DNA of 64,000 nucleotides, taken from assembly GCA_963666765.1 (NCBI GenBank), contig OY762933.1, forward strand, positions 1,364,001 to 1,428,000. Direction: 5' to 3'. Position numbers and translations under genes: made by a program. The notes under the pieces were generated by a model, which made no database searches, had not been told where the DNA came from, and saw only the letters and a program-made list of their open reading frames with translations. The DNA comes from Foliamicus sp963666765. Its GTDB lineage: Bacteria > Pseudomonadota > Gammaproteobacteria > Steroidobacterales > Foliamicaceae. Below, piece after piece: positions 17,291 to 25,988 of the stretch (positions are counted from its first letter, which is position 1; each line of letters opens with the position of its first letter).

Positions 17291-19843
17291 CCGGGCCTGC
17301 GGGTCGGTGATCCCGGCTGCGCGCCGGCGCACGGACGCATAGAACCCTTCCAGCGCTTTTGCCTCGCGTCCGATCTGCGCTTCGTCGATCACGGAAAGCA
17401 CCTCGGTCATCGCCTTGGAAACCGGATTGCGCTCCACGAACGGGTGGCCTTCGAACACCGCATCGAACACCGGCCGTGTGATCAGGTGCTGCGCCAGCAT
17501 TTCGATGGCGTCGGCGTCGCTTACGGACTCGTTGAGATCGTCGCGGAGTTCCTTCAGAAAGTCCTGAAAGAACTCCTGGGCGTCGCTGCCGTCCTGCTCC
17601 ACCAAGCTGCGGATTCGGCTGATGTGTCGCCCGGCGATCGTAGCCACATCCTTCGCCCAATCCTCCCAATAGTCGCGCGTGCCGCATTTCTCAACGATCT
17701 TCGCCATGACGGCGCGAGAGAACTCGTCGATGACCAGTTGGGCCGGGCCTTGGTCCTCTCCCTTGATCTGCGTGTATTCGCCGCCTCCTTCGCCGATACT
17801 TGGCCCCTTGCGCTTCGCGCGGCTTGGCAGGTCCTCAACTGTCGCGGTGACGGCGCGCAGTTCCGCGCTTTGGACTGCCGCGCGCCCGTCGATGACAGAT
17901 ATTCGATCGCTCACATCCTGGCCCAGTCCGCCCTGGTTGATCACTGCGTCCAGCCGTTCGTCATGGGCGCGCAGTGCGTTCAGTATCTGCCAGACGACCC
18001 GGTACTTCTTGTTGTCATTGAGCGCCACGTTGGCCGGCACATCCGAGGGAATCCCCACCGGCAGGATGACGTAACCCATGCGCTTGCCCGGCGCCCGGCG
18101 CATCACCCGACCCACCGCCTGCACCACGTCGATCTGGCTGTTTCGTGGATGCAGGAACATGATCGCATCCAGAGCCGGAACATCGACGCCTTCGGTGAGA
18201 CAACGGGCATTGCTCAGAATACGGCAGACATTCGGACCGATGTCCTCCTTCAGCCAGTCCAGACGCTGCTTGCGGGCCCGGGCCTTGTAAGTGCCGTCCA
18301 CATGCCGAATCCGGCAATCAAACTCCTGCGGCGCATCATCGCCGGCGCCTTCCCGGTATTCGGCGATGACCTGGCCGAATTCATCCCGGACCAACTTGGA
18401 ACTCTTGATGTTCCGGCAGAAAGCCAGGGCACGATTCATGGGGCCGGGATCGTCGGCGCCCCGCCCCACGAGCCCGGTCTTTGACAGGGCCTTCCAGCAA
18501 CCGACGATCTTGGTCGCATCGTCGAGCACCAGCTCGCTGTTGTCGTCGGCCAGGCGTTTTTGCACTGCGCGGCTGACCTGTCCCTCGTCCATGGCCAGCA
18601 CGATCACCCGATAGTCGGTGAGGATGTCGCTCTCGACGGCCCGGGCGAACCCGTGATGGAACAGCACCTCGCCGTAAAGATCCGGGTCGTCCATTGACGC
18701 CAAGACGGCCTCGGCTTCGCGAGCCTTGGAACGGGCATTCTCGCCGTAGATGCGTGGCGTGGCCGTCATGTAGAGGCGCTTGCGTGCTCCGATCACACTA
18801 TTGTGGTGGACCTTCACGAAATTTGACTGATCTTCGCCGGCAAACGTCACGCCTGTGGTGCGATGCGCTTCGTCGCAGACGATCAGGTCGAACTCGGACA
18901 GTCCATGCTCAGCCTGCGCCTCGGCAATGACCGAAATCGACTGGTAGGTCGCAAAGATCACGCGCATGGAGTTGGCGTCTGATGCGCCGACAGCCTCCGC
19001 CAGCCTGTCGGCTTTCGTGGTGGCCGGAAATGCCAGGTCGGTGACTTCAATCTCGGCCACGTCGAAGGTGCTTCGCCGCCGTCTTCCGACCTGGGTATCG
19101 GAGCAAACCGCGAAGGCCGTAATCGGCACGCGGGCGTCGGCGCACCATTCGGGCACCGATTGCGCCATCAGGGCCAGGGACGGCACAAGCAGCAGGACGT
19201 GGCCGCCTTCGCCGGCCAGTTCCTCGGCGATTCGCAGGCTGGTAAGGGTCTTGCCCGTGCCGCAGGCCATGATGAGCTTGCCGCGGTCGGCGGCCTCCAG
19301 TCCCGCTTTCACGCAGTCCAGCGCTTCCACCTGATCGTCCCGCAGCGTCTTGGGTTCCGGCCGGGCGATATCGCCGGTCGCGGCAAAACGGGACCAATCG
19401 ACCCGGCTCTCGCGCAGGTCCTGCAGGCCGATGATGGTTGTGGGAATCGACTGATCGAGCACCATGGCCCCGGCGTTCTCGCTCCAGGGGGCTTCGGTCG
19501 TCTCGACGATCAGCCGTTCGGCGAATTCATCTGTGGAGGACGCTGAAATAAAGCTGTCGATGTCTGCCTTCAGAATGCGGCGGGCCGGGTCGAACAGCTT
19601 GCACTGAACGGCGGCCAACCCTCCGTCGTGGCGTGTGCATACGAGGTCAATGCCAACGTCAGTGCGGCGCATGTCATGGTTGCGCGCCCACTCGGACCAC
19701 AGTTGCGCCCTGGTGAAGCGCTTCGACTGCACGGGATCGGTCACGAGCCAGGCGGCGATCAGCTTCTCGAACGCTGTGCCCTTGTCGCGTTGGCTGATAG
19801 TTTCGGCCCGGTAGGACTCAAGCAGGCGATCCAGTGAGCTCAT
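17282..19843 (-). CDS. Type ISP-like RM enzyme, nuclease-helicase half
   Basis: The 853 aa begin MSSLDRLLESYRAETISQRD and contain an Mrr-like PD-(D/E)xK nuclease patch (VGIDLVCTRHDGGLAAVQCK, about residues 62-81). An SF2 helicase follows with Walker A CGTGKT, DEAH in VCDEAHRTTG, motif III MTATPRIYG and motif VI QAVGRVMRRAPGK. A helical coupler comes next. The frame stops at ITDPQARQA, exactly where the family continues into RLIVELYDKFF, so one base appears to be missing. With the next frame the enzyme would total about 1630 aa. Confidence 0.85.
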   Translation of the reverse strand: MSSLDRLLESYRAETISQRDKGTAFEKLIAAWLVTDPVQSKRFTRAQLWSEWARNHDMRRTDVGIDLVCTRHDGGLAAVQCKLFDPARRILKADIDSFISASSTDEFAERLIVETTEAPWSENAGAMVLDQSIPTTIIGLQDLRESRVDWSRFAATGDIARPEPKTLRDDQVEALDCVKAGLEAADRGKLIMACGTGKTLTSLRIAEELAGEGGHVLLLVPSLALMAQSVPEWCADARVPITAFAVCSDTQVGRRRRSTFDVAEIEVTDLAFPATTKADRLAEAVGASDANSMRVIFATYQSISVIAEAQAEHGLSEFDLIVCDEAHRTTGVTFAGEDQSNFVKVHHNSVIGARKRLYMTATPRIYGENARSKAREAEAVLASMDDPDLYGEVLFHHGFARAVESDILTDYRVIVLAMDEGQVSRAVQKRLADDNSELVLDDATKIVGCWKALSKTGLVGRGADDPGPMNRALAFCRNIKSSKLVRDEFGQVIAEYREGAGDDAPQEFDCRIRHVDGTYKARARKQRLDWLKEDIGPNVCRILSNARCLTEGVDVPALDAIMFLHPRNSQIDVVQAVGRVMRRAPGKRMGYVILPVGIPSDVPANVALNDNKKYRVVWQILNALRAHDERLDAVINQGGLGQDVSDRISVIDGRAAVQSAELRAVTATVEDLPSRAKRKGPSIGEGGGEYTQIKGEDQGPAQLVIDEFSRAVMAKIVEKCGTRDYWEDWAKDVATIAGRHISRIRSLVEQDGSDAQEFFQDFLKELRDDLNESVSDADAIEMLAQHLITRPVFDAVFEGHPFVERNPVSKAMTEVLSVIDEAQIGREAKALEGFYASVRRRAAGITDPQARQA

Positions 19844-20021
19844 CGCTCAGACTCGCGCTTGGCCCAAGTCAGTGTCTTGCGAAGCGGCAGCAACCTCTCT
19901 GCTCGATGCATCATCCATCACATCACCTCCATATTCTTTATGCTTTCGATGCCCCAACTGCCCCTTAAAGACCCCGCGTCGCGCCCTGGATTCGGCGGTG
20001 CGCGAAATATACAGGGCCACA

Positions 20022-20837
20022 CTATTCGATGTTGTCGAGAAGTGCCGGGGTTTCGAGGGGCTGAGTGTTGAATGGCGCGCTCACGCGCTCGATGTCCTGA
20101 ATGGTGATGCTGCTTATGTCGCCGGTAGCCGGATCCAAACGCACCTCACCGGTAATGAGCACGTCCTTGAGCATGTTGGCCAGGACCGCTTCCTTGCGCT
20201 CCTCGTCCACCAGGCACTCGATCGGCTCGCCGTCAACGGGATGGATCCGGCACCTGGCCTCCTTGCCGGTGAAATCGACCATGAGCAAGCGGCCCTCTAT
20301 CTTGCGGATATTGACGTTGGGCCGCGTAAGCCGCTCACGTATGAGCTCCAGCACCCCGGAGGTCAGTGCCGATTGGACTGTTCCCGAGTTGTCATTCAAT
20401 TCGAAACCTATGGTTTCGACTCCCTGATTCAACAGCACGCCGGCATCCCGCCACGCCCTGAGCACGCCGGGATCCATTCCTTGCGGCAATGCCTCGGCAA
20501 TATCGCTGCTCCCCACTTCCTTCAAACCGCCAATCGCCATTTGCAACACCTTGAGGCCGAAATCCATTTCGGGGAACGACGTATTCTCCAGCCGACGCTC
20601 AAGCCCGAGGCTTGCCGAATCGCCTTCACCCTCGAACGTGACCAGTTCGAACTCGAGTTCCGACCTTAAGTCCTGAGGCGGCTGACCCGGGCGGACACTC
20701 CGGGTCTCGCCGCGCATGACCCGCCCGGTGCGCTGCACCACCTTGCGCCAACTGTCCAGGAAATTGGCGAGATGGGCCACCGGCAGCCGGCCGCGCTCAA
20801 TCGCCTGACCCCGAAAACGTATCTCCAGCAGCCGCAT
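20022..20837 (-). CDS. Uncharacterised 271 aa protein
   Basis: I do not recognise a family. From the ATG at 20837 it reads MRLLEIRFRGQAIERGRLPV. It looks like a soluble alpha/beta protein with an N-terminal domain, a middle helix-rich part (DFGLKVLQMAIGGLKEVG) and a C-terminal beta-rich part (EGRLLMVDFTGKEARCRI, LITGEVRLDPATGDISSI). The C-terminal part resembles a small barrel that reads as a nucleic-acid or regulatory module, which is inference only. It is divergent from the NmrA-like gene and about 180 bp downstream of the RM enzyme start. A longer frame to 21083 overlaps the divergent gene and is not used. Confidence 0.7.
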   Translation of the reverse strand: MRLLEIRFRGQAIERGRLPVAHLANFLDSWRKVVQRTGRVMRGETRSVRPGQPPQDLRSELEFELVTFEGEGDSASLGLERRLENTSFPEMDFGLKVLQMAIGGLKEVGSSDIAEALPQGMDPGVLRAWRDAGVLLNQGVETIGFELNDNSGTVQSALTSGVLELIRERLTRPNVNIRKIEGRLLMVDFTGKEARCRIHPVDGEPIECLVDEERKEAVLANMLKDVLITGEVRLDPATGDISSITIQDIERVSAPFNTQPLETPALLDNIE

Positions 20838-20874
20838 CCGGCTAGTATAGGGTGGCATCGCAAAGGGGGAACGC

Positions 20875-21720
20875 ATGGAACGGAGAACATTCGTCAAGCG
20901 CACGCTTGCACTGACCGCGCTGAGCGCCGCGCCCTGGCGCCTGCGCGCCGCCGGGTACGAGGACAAACCGGTCATCGCACTGTTCGGCGCCACCGCCCGG
21001 TCCGGGCGGGAGATCATTCGCCAGGGTCTGCAACGGGGCCACACCATCAAGGGTTTCGCCCGCACTCCCTCAAAACTCGGCATGGAGCATGAGAACCTGA
21101 CGCTCTACAAGGGCGACATCTACGAGCGCGACACCATCGATCCGGTGCTGGAGGGACATGAAGTGGTGGTGTCCATGATCGGCGTGCCCGCACCCGAAGA
21201 CCCCTCCGCCGAGATCGGGCCGGTCGACATCTATACGGTGATGGGCGAGCACCTCATTGCGGCCATGAAGGAGAAGGGCAATACCCGGCTCATCATGGCC
21301 AGTTCAACCGGCGTGGAGCACCGCATGGACGTAAACGCGCCCAGACCGCCACCTGGAGACCTGACCGAACGGTGGCGCTGGCTGGCCCGCCAGCTCTACG
21401 ACGACATGTGGAAGATGGAGGAAATGATCGCGGAGAGCGGTCTCGATTACATGCTGTTGCGGCCCGGCTTCATGGTGGAGGAACCGGCGCGCAACGATAT
21501 GAAGTTCAACACCACCGGCGATACGCCCGGCGCCCGCGTGATCACCTACGAGGACTTCGCCACCTTTGTCCTGGACAACCTGGATGGCGGCGATTACTGG
21601 AACATGGCCCTGGGCATGTATTCGGACACCATCGTGGACCCGGCGGCGGAGATCGAAAAGCACCTCGCCAGGCAGAAGGCCGAACAGGCCGCCGCTAAAG
21701 AAAAAGGAGCGCAAGAATGA
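20875..21720 (+). CDS. NmrA-like NAD(P)-binding protein with Tat-type leader
   Basis: The 281 aa have an N-terminal twin-arginine-like leader (RRTFVKRTLALTALSAAP), then an atypical short-chain dehydrogenase Rossmann start (VIALFGATARSGREI; the family has GATGxxG), KGDIYERDTIDPVLEG, RLIMASSTGV and LDYMLLRPGFMVEE. These match NAD(P)H-binding/NmrA-like proteins, which are redox sensors or sugar-nucleotide-type reductases. The glycine motif is altered (GATARSG). It overlaps the next gene by ATGA. Export and substrate are unproven. Confidence 0.8.
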   Translation: MERRTFVKRTLALTALSAAPWRLRAAGYEDKPVIALFGATARSGREIIRQGLQRGHTIKGFARTPSKLGMEHENLTLYKGDIYERDTIDPVLEGHEVVVSMIGVPAPEDPSAEIGPVDIYTVMGEHLIAAMKEKGNTRLIMASSTGVEHRMDVNAPRPPPGDLTERWRWLARQLYDDMWKMEEMIAESGLDYMLLRPGFMVEEPARNDMKFNTTGDTPGARVITYEDFATFVLDNLDGGDYWNMALGMYSDTIVDPAAEIEKHLARQKAEQAAAKEKGAQE

Positions 21721-22208
21721 AAACGACGATCAGGATTGCAGCCGTGCTGCTGGGCGCAACGCTGTTGGCGGTGTTCGCAAGCGAAGGCACGGGCAACGAC
21801 GAAGACGGCTTCGAGAAGCTGTACGGACAGTTTTACGAGCACGACAATCCCTACGCCGAGATAATCTCTCGCTCGGAGGAGAACTTCGAGGAGCTGAACG
21901 TCGAAGGCGCCATCCTCAGCCTGGATGACGATTTCACCATGTACGAGATCACCGAGGAGGGCGCCGAGGAACGGGTTCGCGGCATCGAGCAGGTGCGGGA
22001 GGCCCTGAGCGGCGTGTTCGGCTCCGGTACCTGGCGCGGCGCCAACGTCTACAAGTGGGGACTGACCGACAACACCCTGGTGCAGATCGAGGAGGACTTC
22101 TACCGCACGGAAGACGGCGGCACCCGCGCCGTCAAGTCCCTGGTGGTGGTTGAGTACCGCGACGGCAAGCGCTGGCGCGAATGGCGTTTCAAGCCGCAGG
22201 ACCGGTAA
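21717..22208 (+). CDS. Secreted SnoaL/NTF2-like protein
   Basis: The 163 aa begin with a signal peptide (MKTTIRIAAVLLGATLLAVFA). An acidic domain follows with helix-then-sheet spacing typical of NTF2-like folds (RVRGIEQVREALSGVFGS, VQIEEDFYRTEDGG, KSLVVVEYRDGKRWREWRF). NTF2-like proteins bind small ligands or act as isomerases; no catalytic residues can be assigned. It is translationally coupled by ATGA to the NmrA-like gene, so the two probably act on the same compound. Its 3' end overlaps the convergent trpG by 20 bp. Confidence 0.65.
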   Translation: MKTTIRIAAVLLGATLLAVFASEGTGNDEDGFEKLYGQFYEHDNPYAEIISRSEENFEELNVEGAILSLDDDFTMYEITEEGAEERVRGIEQVREALSGVFGSGTWRGANVYKWGLTDNTLVQIEEDFYRTEDGGTRAVKSLVVVEYRDGKRWREWRFKPQDR

Positions 22209-22782
22209 GCGCGACGCGGAGGAAGTTGGCCAGCAGCGCGTGGCCATGCTCGGAGGCGATGCTTTCGGGGTGAAACTGCACGCCGAAGACCGGCCATTCG
22301 TGGTGCGCCAGGCCCATGATTACGTCCCGATCCGTTTGCGCAATTACCTGGAGCGTGTCCGGCAATGAATCGCGCTCCACCGCCAGCGAGTGGTAGCGGG
22401 TGGCCGCGAAGTCTTGCGGCAGGCCCTCGAAGAGGCCCTCTCCGTCATGGCGGATCGCGCTGAGCTTGCCGTGCATGAGCTTCGGCGCCCGAACGATTCG
22501 CCCGCCGAAGGCCTGGCCTATGGCCTGGTGGCCCAGGCAGACTCCAAGTAAGGGGATGGCGCCGGCGGCTTTCTTCACCAGATCCAGGCAGATCCCCGCG
22601 CCTTCCGGATAGCCCGGCCCCGGCGAAAGGACGATGCCCCGTGGCGCAAGCGCTATCACCTCGTCGACCGCGATCGCGTCGTTGCGGAAAACCCGGCATT
22701 CGGCGCCCAGCTCGCCCAGGTAGTGGACCAGGTTGTAGGTGAAGCTGTCGTAGTTATCGATGATTACGAGCATCTCGAGCAT
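22189..22782 (-). CDS. trpG: Anthranilate synthase glutamine amidotransferase TrpG
   Basis: TrpG supplies ammonia from glutamine to TrpE for anthranilate synthesis, and may also serve PabB. At 197 aa it has the start IIDNYDSFTYNLVHYLGELG, the oxyanion strand VLSPGPGYPEGAG, the nucleophile in GVCLGHQAIGQAFG, and the catalytic His/Glu in FGVQFHPESI. It sits 15 bp after the P450 gene rather than directly after trpE. No trpD or trpC follows in the window. Confidence 0.94.
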   Translation of the reverse strand: MLEMLVIIDNYDSFTYNLVHYLGELGAECRVFRNDAIAVDEVIALAPRGIVLSPGPGYPEGAGICLDLVKKAAGAIPLLGVCLGHQAIGQAFGGRIVRAPKLMHGKLSAIRHDGEGLFEGLPQDFAATRYHSLAVERDSLPDTLQVIAQTDRDVIMGLAHHEWPVFGVQFHPESIASEHGHALLANFLRVALTGPAA

Positions 22783-22797
22783 CCGTTTCCGCCCTTC

Positions 22798-24051
22798 CTA
22801 TGCGGCCTTGCTGAAAGTAATGTGCAGGCTGGTCAGGCCCCGCAGGATGAAACTCGGCGCGTGCGCGGGATGCGGAAAGGCGTCGTCCAGTGCGATGTCG
22901 GTCATCCGCGTAAGGATCGCCCTGATGGCGATCTCCAGTTCCTTGCGCGCAAGCATCTGGCCGATGCACCTGTGGATGCCGTGACTGAACGCCAGGTGGC
23001 GTATGGCGTTCCTGCGACGGACATCGAGCGCATCGGCCCGCGGAAACTTGTTGTCGTCGCGGTTGGCGGCGCCGTAAGCGACGTAAATCTTCGCGCCTTC
23101 GGGAATTTCACAGCCGCCCAGCGTGGTGTCCTCGGTCGTGACGCGGAACAGGCCCTGCACCGGGCTTTCCAGGCGCAACGACTCCTCGACGAAATTGGGC
23201 GCCAGCGAGAGGTCCCCGCGCAACAGCTCCTGCTGTTCGGGGTTCTCGATCAGAAGCAGCAGAGACTTGGCCAGGTGATTGCGGGTTGTCTCGTTGCCGG
23301 CCACCAGCAATTGCTGCACCAGCGCAAGCAGTTCTTCAGTCGACAATTCACTGCCGTCCTCGTGCCGCGCCGCCACCAGTCCGGAGAGGATGTCGTCTTC
23401 GGGGTTGGATTTCTTCTCCTCAATGCGGTCCACGAAGTAGTGCTGGTACTCGATGATCAGCCGGGTGCACTCGAGCTTGCGTTCCGGGCTCAGCATGATG
23501 CCCAGGGTCTCGATGAAGGCGTCGCTCCAGGTCTTGAACCGGGGCATGTCCTCCTGCGGGACTCCAAGCTGATCGGCAATGACCCCCAACGGCAAGGGCA
23601 CGGCGAATTCATTGAAGAAGTCGCAGCGGCCCCTGTCGATAAAGGCGTCGATAAGCTGCCCGGCATGGAGCGTGAGGTATTCCTCCATGCGGCGCACGAC
23701 CGGGCCAGTGAAGGTGCGATCGACGAGTTTCCGGAAAACCGTGTGCCGTGGTGGATCCACCTGGGTAAGTACGTCGTGGACGAGATAACCTTCCTTTTCG
23801 AACAGGGCGTCGCTTTCCGCCGTGTCGGGCCCGCCCACGTCCCTGCGCAAGTCGATGGCGGAGGAAAACACCTTCCAGTTCGTCAACGCTTCCACGGCGA
23901 GTTCGTACGAGGCAATCATCCACAAGTCGGTATGGGGGTCGTAGTGAACCGGCTCGCGTTCATGCAGGACGCGGTAATAGTCGTACGGGCATTCCTGCAC
24001 CGCCGGATCGGCGATGGTGAAGTCATCCGGGCTTGCTTGCGTTTCCTTCAT
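22798..24051 (-). CDS. Cytochrome P450
   Basis: This is a soluble bacterial heme monooxygenase of 417 aa. It shows the I-helix oxygen-binding motif AGNETTRN, the K-helix ESLR, and the heme-ligand loop FSHGIHRCIGQMLARKELE (Cys ligand). The organisation resembles bacterial CYPs that act on terpenoid, steroid or fatty substrates. I chose ATG 24051, whose codon overlaps the stop of the upstream half-gene as ATGA; a longer frame to 24120 is in the shadow. No ferredoxin or reductase gene is adjacent. It sits between trpE and trpG, an unusual place. Confidence 0.93.
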   Translation of the reverse strand: MKETQASPDDFTIADPAVQECPYDYYRVLHEREPVHYDPHTDLWMIASYELAVEALTNWKVFSSAIDLRRDVGGPDTAESDALFEKEGYLVHDVLTQVDPPRHTVFRKLVDRTFTGPVVRRMEEYLTLHAGQLIDAFIDRGRCDFFNEFAVPLPLGVIADQLGVPQEDMPRFKTWSDAFIETLGIMLSPERKLECTRLIIEYQHYFVDRIEEKKSNPEDDILSGLVAARHEDGSELSTEELLALVQQLLVAGNETTRNHLAKSLLLLIENPEQQELLRGDLSLAPNFVEESLRLESPVQGLFRVTTEDTTLGGCEIPEGAKIYVAYGAANRDDNKFPRADALDVRRRNAIRHLAFSHGIHRCIGQMLARKELEIAIRAILTRMTDIALDDAFPHPAHAPSFILRGLTSLHITFSKAA

Positions 24052-24398
24052 GCAGCCTTGTCCAGTGGCGGTTTGAGAATACCGGATGACGTAGCCAGAA
24101 GCGCCCCGGTGTGGCCGCACACAAAACGGTCGGAAGCGGCGATATGGATCTTGTGTTCCCGGGCGCAGGCGGCAAGATCATCAAGAAGCGCCGTCTGTGG
24201 GTCCCTGGCCACTTCTCCGAAGCCGCCGCTGAGCACGTAGGCGGGAAGGACAACGATCCGGATGCCGTCGTTCGTCGACAACAGGGTCCGCACGGCCTGA
24301 CCGGCCCTTCGGGCGTTCAGCGCCACATGATTCTCGACCTGCCCGCCGAACGCCTGCATGGGCAGGCCGGCGACCGTGTATCGCAGTGATTGGGTCAT
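24048..24398 (-). CDS. Short nitrilase-like protein (N-terminal half only)
   Basis: The 116 aa start MTQSLRYTVAGLPMQAFGG. The layout resembles the first half of a carbon-nitrogen hydrolase: an N-terminal beta strand, a helix spaced by ENHVALNARRAGQAV, then IVVLPAYVLSGGFGEVA where active nitrilases have a catalytic Glu (FPEY-like). That Glu is Ala here, and the Lys and Cys parts are absent, so it would not be an active hydrolase. Yet it is tightly coupled by ATGA to the P450, as a living gene would be. The family call is tentative. Confidence 0.45.
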   Translation of the reverse strand: MTQSLRYTVAGLPMQAFGGQVENHVALNARRAGQAVRTLLSTNDGIRIVVLPAYVLSGGFGEVARDPQTALLDDLAACAREHKIHIAASDRFVCGHTGALLATSSGILKPPLDKAA

Positions 24399-24429
24399 GA
24401 GCCTGGCGCCCACGGTAGGGTGCCTGCGC

Positions 24430-25938
24430 TTAAGTGTCCAGTGCAGCGTAACGCACCGCCTCCTCGGCGGCGCGGATCAGGGCGTTGGCCTTGTTGCGGC
24501 TTTCCTCGTACTCGGCGGCGGGATCGCTGTCGGCCACGATGCCGCTTCCCGCCTGCACGTACATGGTTGCGTCCCTGACGATCGCGGTACGCAGGGCAAT
24601 GCAGGTGTCCATGCTGCCGTTGGCCGAAAAATAGCCGATCGCGCCCGCATACACTCCGCGCTTCTCCGGCTCCAGTTCGTCGATGATCTCCATGGCGCGG
24701 ACCTTGGGCGCGCCGCTTACGGTGCCCGCCGGAAAGGCCCCGCACAACGCGTCCATCGCCCCGTAGCGCGGGTCGATTTCGCCTTGCACGTTGGAAACGA
24801 TATGCATCACGTGCGAATAGTGCTCGATGACCATTTGCTCGGTCACCTTGACGGAGCCGATCTTCGCCACCCGTCCAACGTCGTTGCGCCCGAGGTCCAG
24901 CAGCATGAGGTGCTCGGCGCGCTCCTTGGGATCGGCCAGCAGCTCGCTCGCCAGCGCCTCGTCTTCGGTCCGGTTCCCGCCACGCCGCCGGGTGCCGGCG
25001 ATAGGCCGTACCGTCACCGTTTCGTCCCGCAGGCGCACCAGAATCTCGGGGCTGGACCCGACGATCGCAAAGCCTTCGAAGTTCAGGAAATACATGAACG
25101 GCGAAGGGTTGGTCCGGCGCAGCGCACGGTAAAGGGCGAACGGCGGCAACTCGAACGGCAGGCTGAACCGCTGCGAAAGCACCACCTGGAAGATGTCGCC
25201 AGCGGCAATGTACTCCTTTGCCTGCTCGACCATGGCGCAGAACGCGGCACGGCTCACGTTCGATTCCGGCGAGGGCGTTTCCGGCGCACGTTCGCCGCGC
25301 GCGTGTGCGATATAGCGGCTTTCTTCCAGTTCCGATACGGATTGAGAGAGGATGCCCCCGGCTTGCTCGTATGCGCCCTCCGCGCCGGCGTCTCCGGTGG
25401 GACGCACGGGCGTGACAAAAGTGACGACATCCTTCACGGAATCGAAGATCGCCATCACGGTGGGGCGCACGAACACGCCGTCCGGCAGGCCCAACGGATC
25501 CGGATTGGGATCCGGCAGCCGCTCCATCATGCGCACCGTGTCGTAGGCCATGTAACCGACCAGTCCCGCCGCCATCGGCGGCAGCGACTCGGGCAAGTCC
25601 ATGCGTGAGTCGTCGATCAGCCGCCGCAAGGCGTGCAGCGCATCGCCCTCGCAGGGCTCGAACTGTTCGGGCCTTGTGAGCGCGCGGCGGTTGACCTCCG
25701 CCCGGTTCCCGCGGCAACGCCAGATCAGATCGGGCTTCATGCCGATGATGGAATAGCGCCCGCGCACTTCCCCGCCTTCCACGGATTCCAGCAGGAAGCT
25801 GTTGGGCGTACTCTCCGCCAGCTTCAGCATCACCGACACCGGCGTCTCAAGGTCGGCCACCAGGGTCGTCCACACGACCTGGGCGCGCCCGGCCCTGAAG
25901 TTCGCCGCGAATTCGTCAGGGTCGGGAAAGAGTTTCAT
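24430..25938 (-). CDS. trpE: Anthranilate synthase component I TrpE
   Basis: TrpE converts chorismate to anthranilate, the first step of tryptophan synthesis. The 502 aa contain the N-terminal feedback-inhibition element LLES (residues about 49-52), and the catalytic chorismate-binding domain with RPIAGTRRRG, DLGRNDVGRVA, FPAGTVSGAPKVRAME and GAIGYFSANGSMD. TrpE rather than PabB is favoured by LLES and PIAGTRRRG. It is the first of four minus-strand genes ending in trpG. Confidence 0.95.
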   Translation of the reverse strand: MKLFPDPDEFAANFRAGRAQVVWTTLVADLETPVSVMLKLAESTPNSFLLESVEGGEVRGRYSIIGMKPDLIWRCRGNRAEVNRRALTRPEQFEPCEGDALHALRRLIDDSRMDLPESLPPMAAGLVGYMAYDTVRMMERLPDPNPDPLGLPDGVFVRPTVMAIFDSVKDVVTFVTPVRPTGDAGAEGAYEQAGGILSQSVSELEESRYIAHARGERAPETPSPESNVSRAAFCAMVEQAKEYIAAGDIFQVVLSQRFSLPFELPPFALYRALRRTNPSPFMYFLNFEGFAIVGSSPEILVRLRDETVTVRPIAGTRRRGGNRTEDEALASELLADPKERAEHLMLLDLGRNDVGRVAKIGSVKVTEQMVIEHYSHVMHIVSNVQGEIDPRYGAMDALCGAFPAGTVSGAPKVRAMEIIDELEPEKRGVYAGAIGYFSANGSMDTCIALRTAIVRDATMYVQAGSGIVADSDPAAEYEESRNKANALIRAAEEAVRYAALDT

Positions 25939-25961
25939 CGGGGCAGGGGCAACTTTCTGTC

Positions 25962-25987
25962 GAGGGCGGGACGCCCTCTCTCCCGGG
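25962..25987. repeat. GC-rich palindromic element between sdhA and trpE
   Basis: GAGGGCGGGACGCCCTC (25962-25978) is followed by TCTCCCGGG. The 17 bp core is identical to the copy at 29054-29070, with a similar CCCGGG flank. It lies between the sdhA stop and the trpE start. Confidence 0.8.
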
Positions 25988-25988
25988 T

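Noticed and set aside
17290..17687. N-terminal extension of the methyltransferase half up to 17687
   Set aside because: This part is read in a wrong phase over the helicase gene and is Arg/Gly-rich noise.
19872..20669. Long plus-strand frame opposite the 271 aa protein
   Set aside because: Composition is typical of an antisense shadow in GC-rich DNA, and the minus frame has normal protein character.
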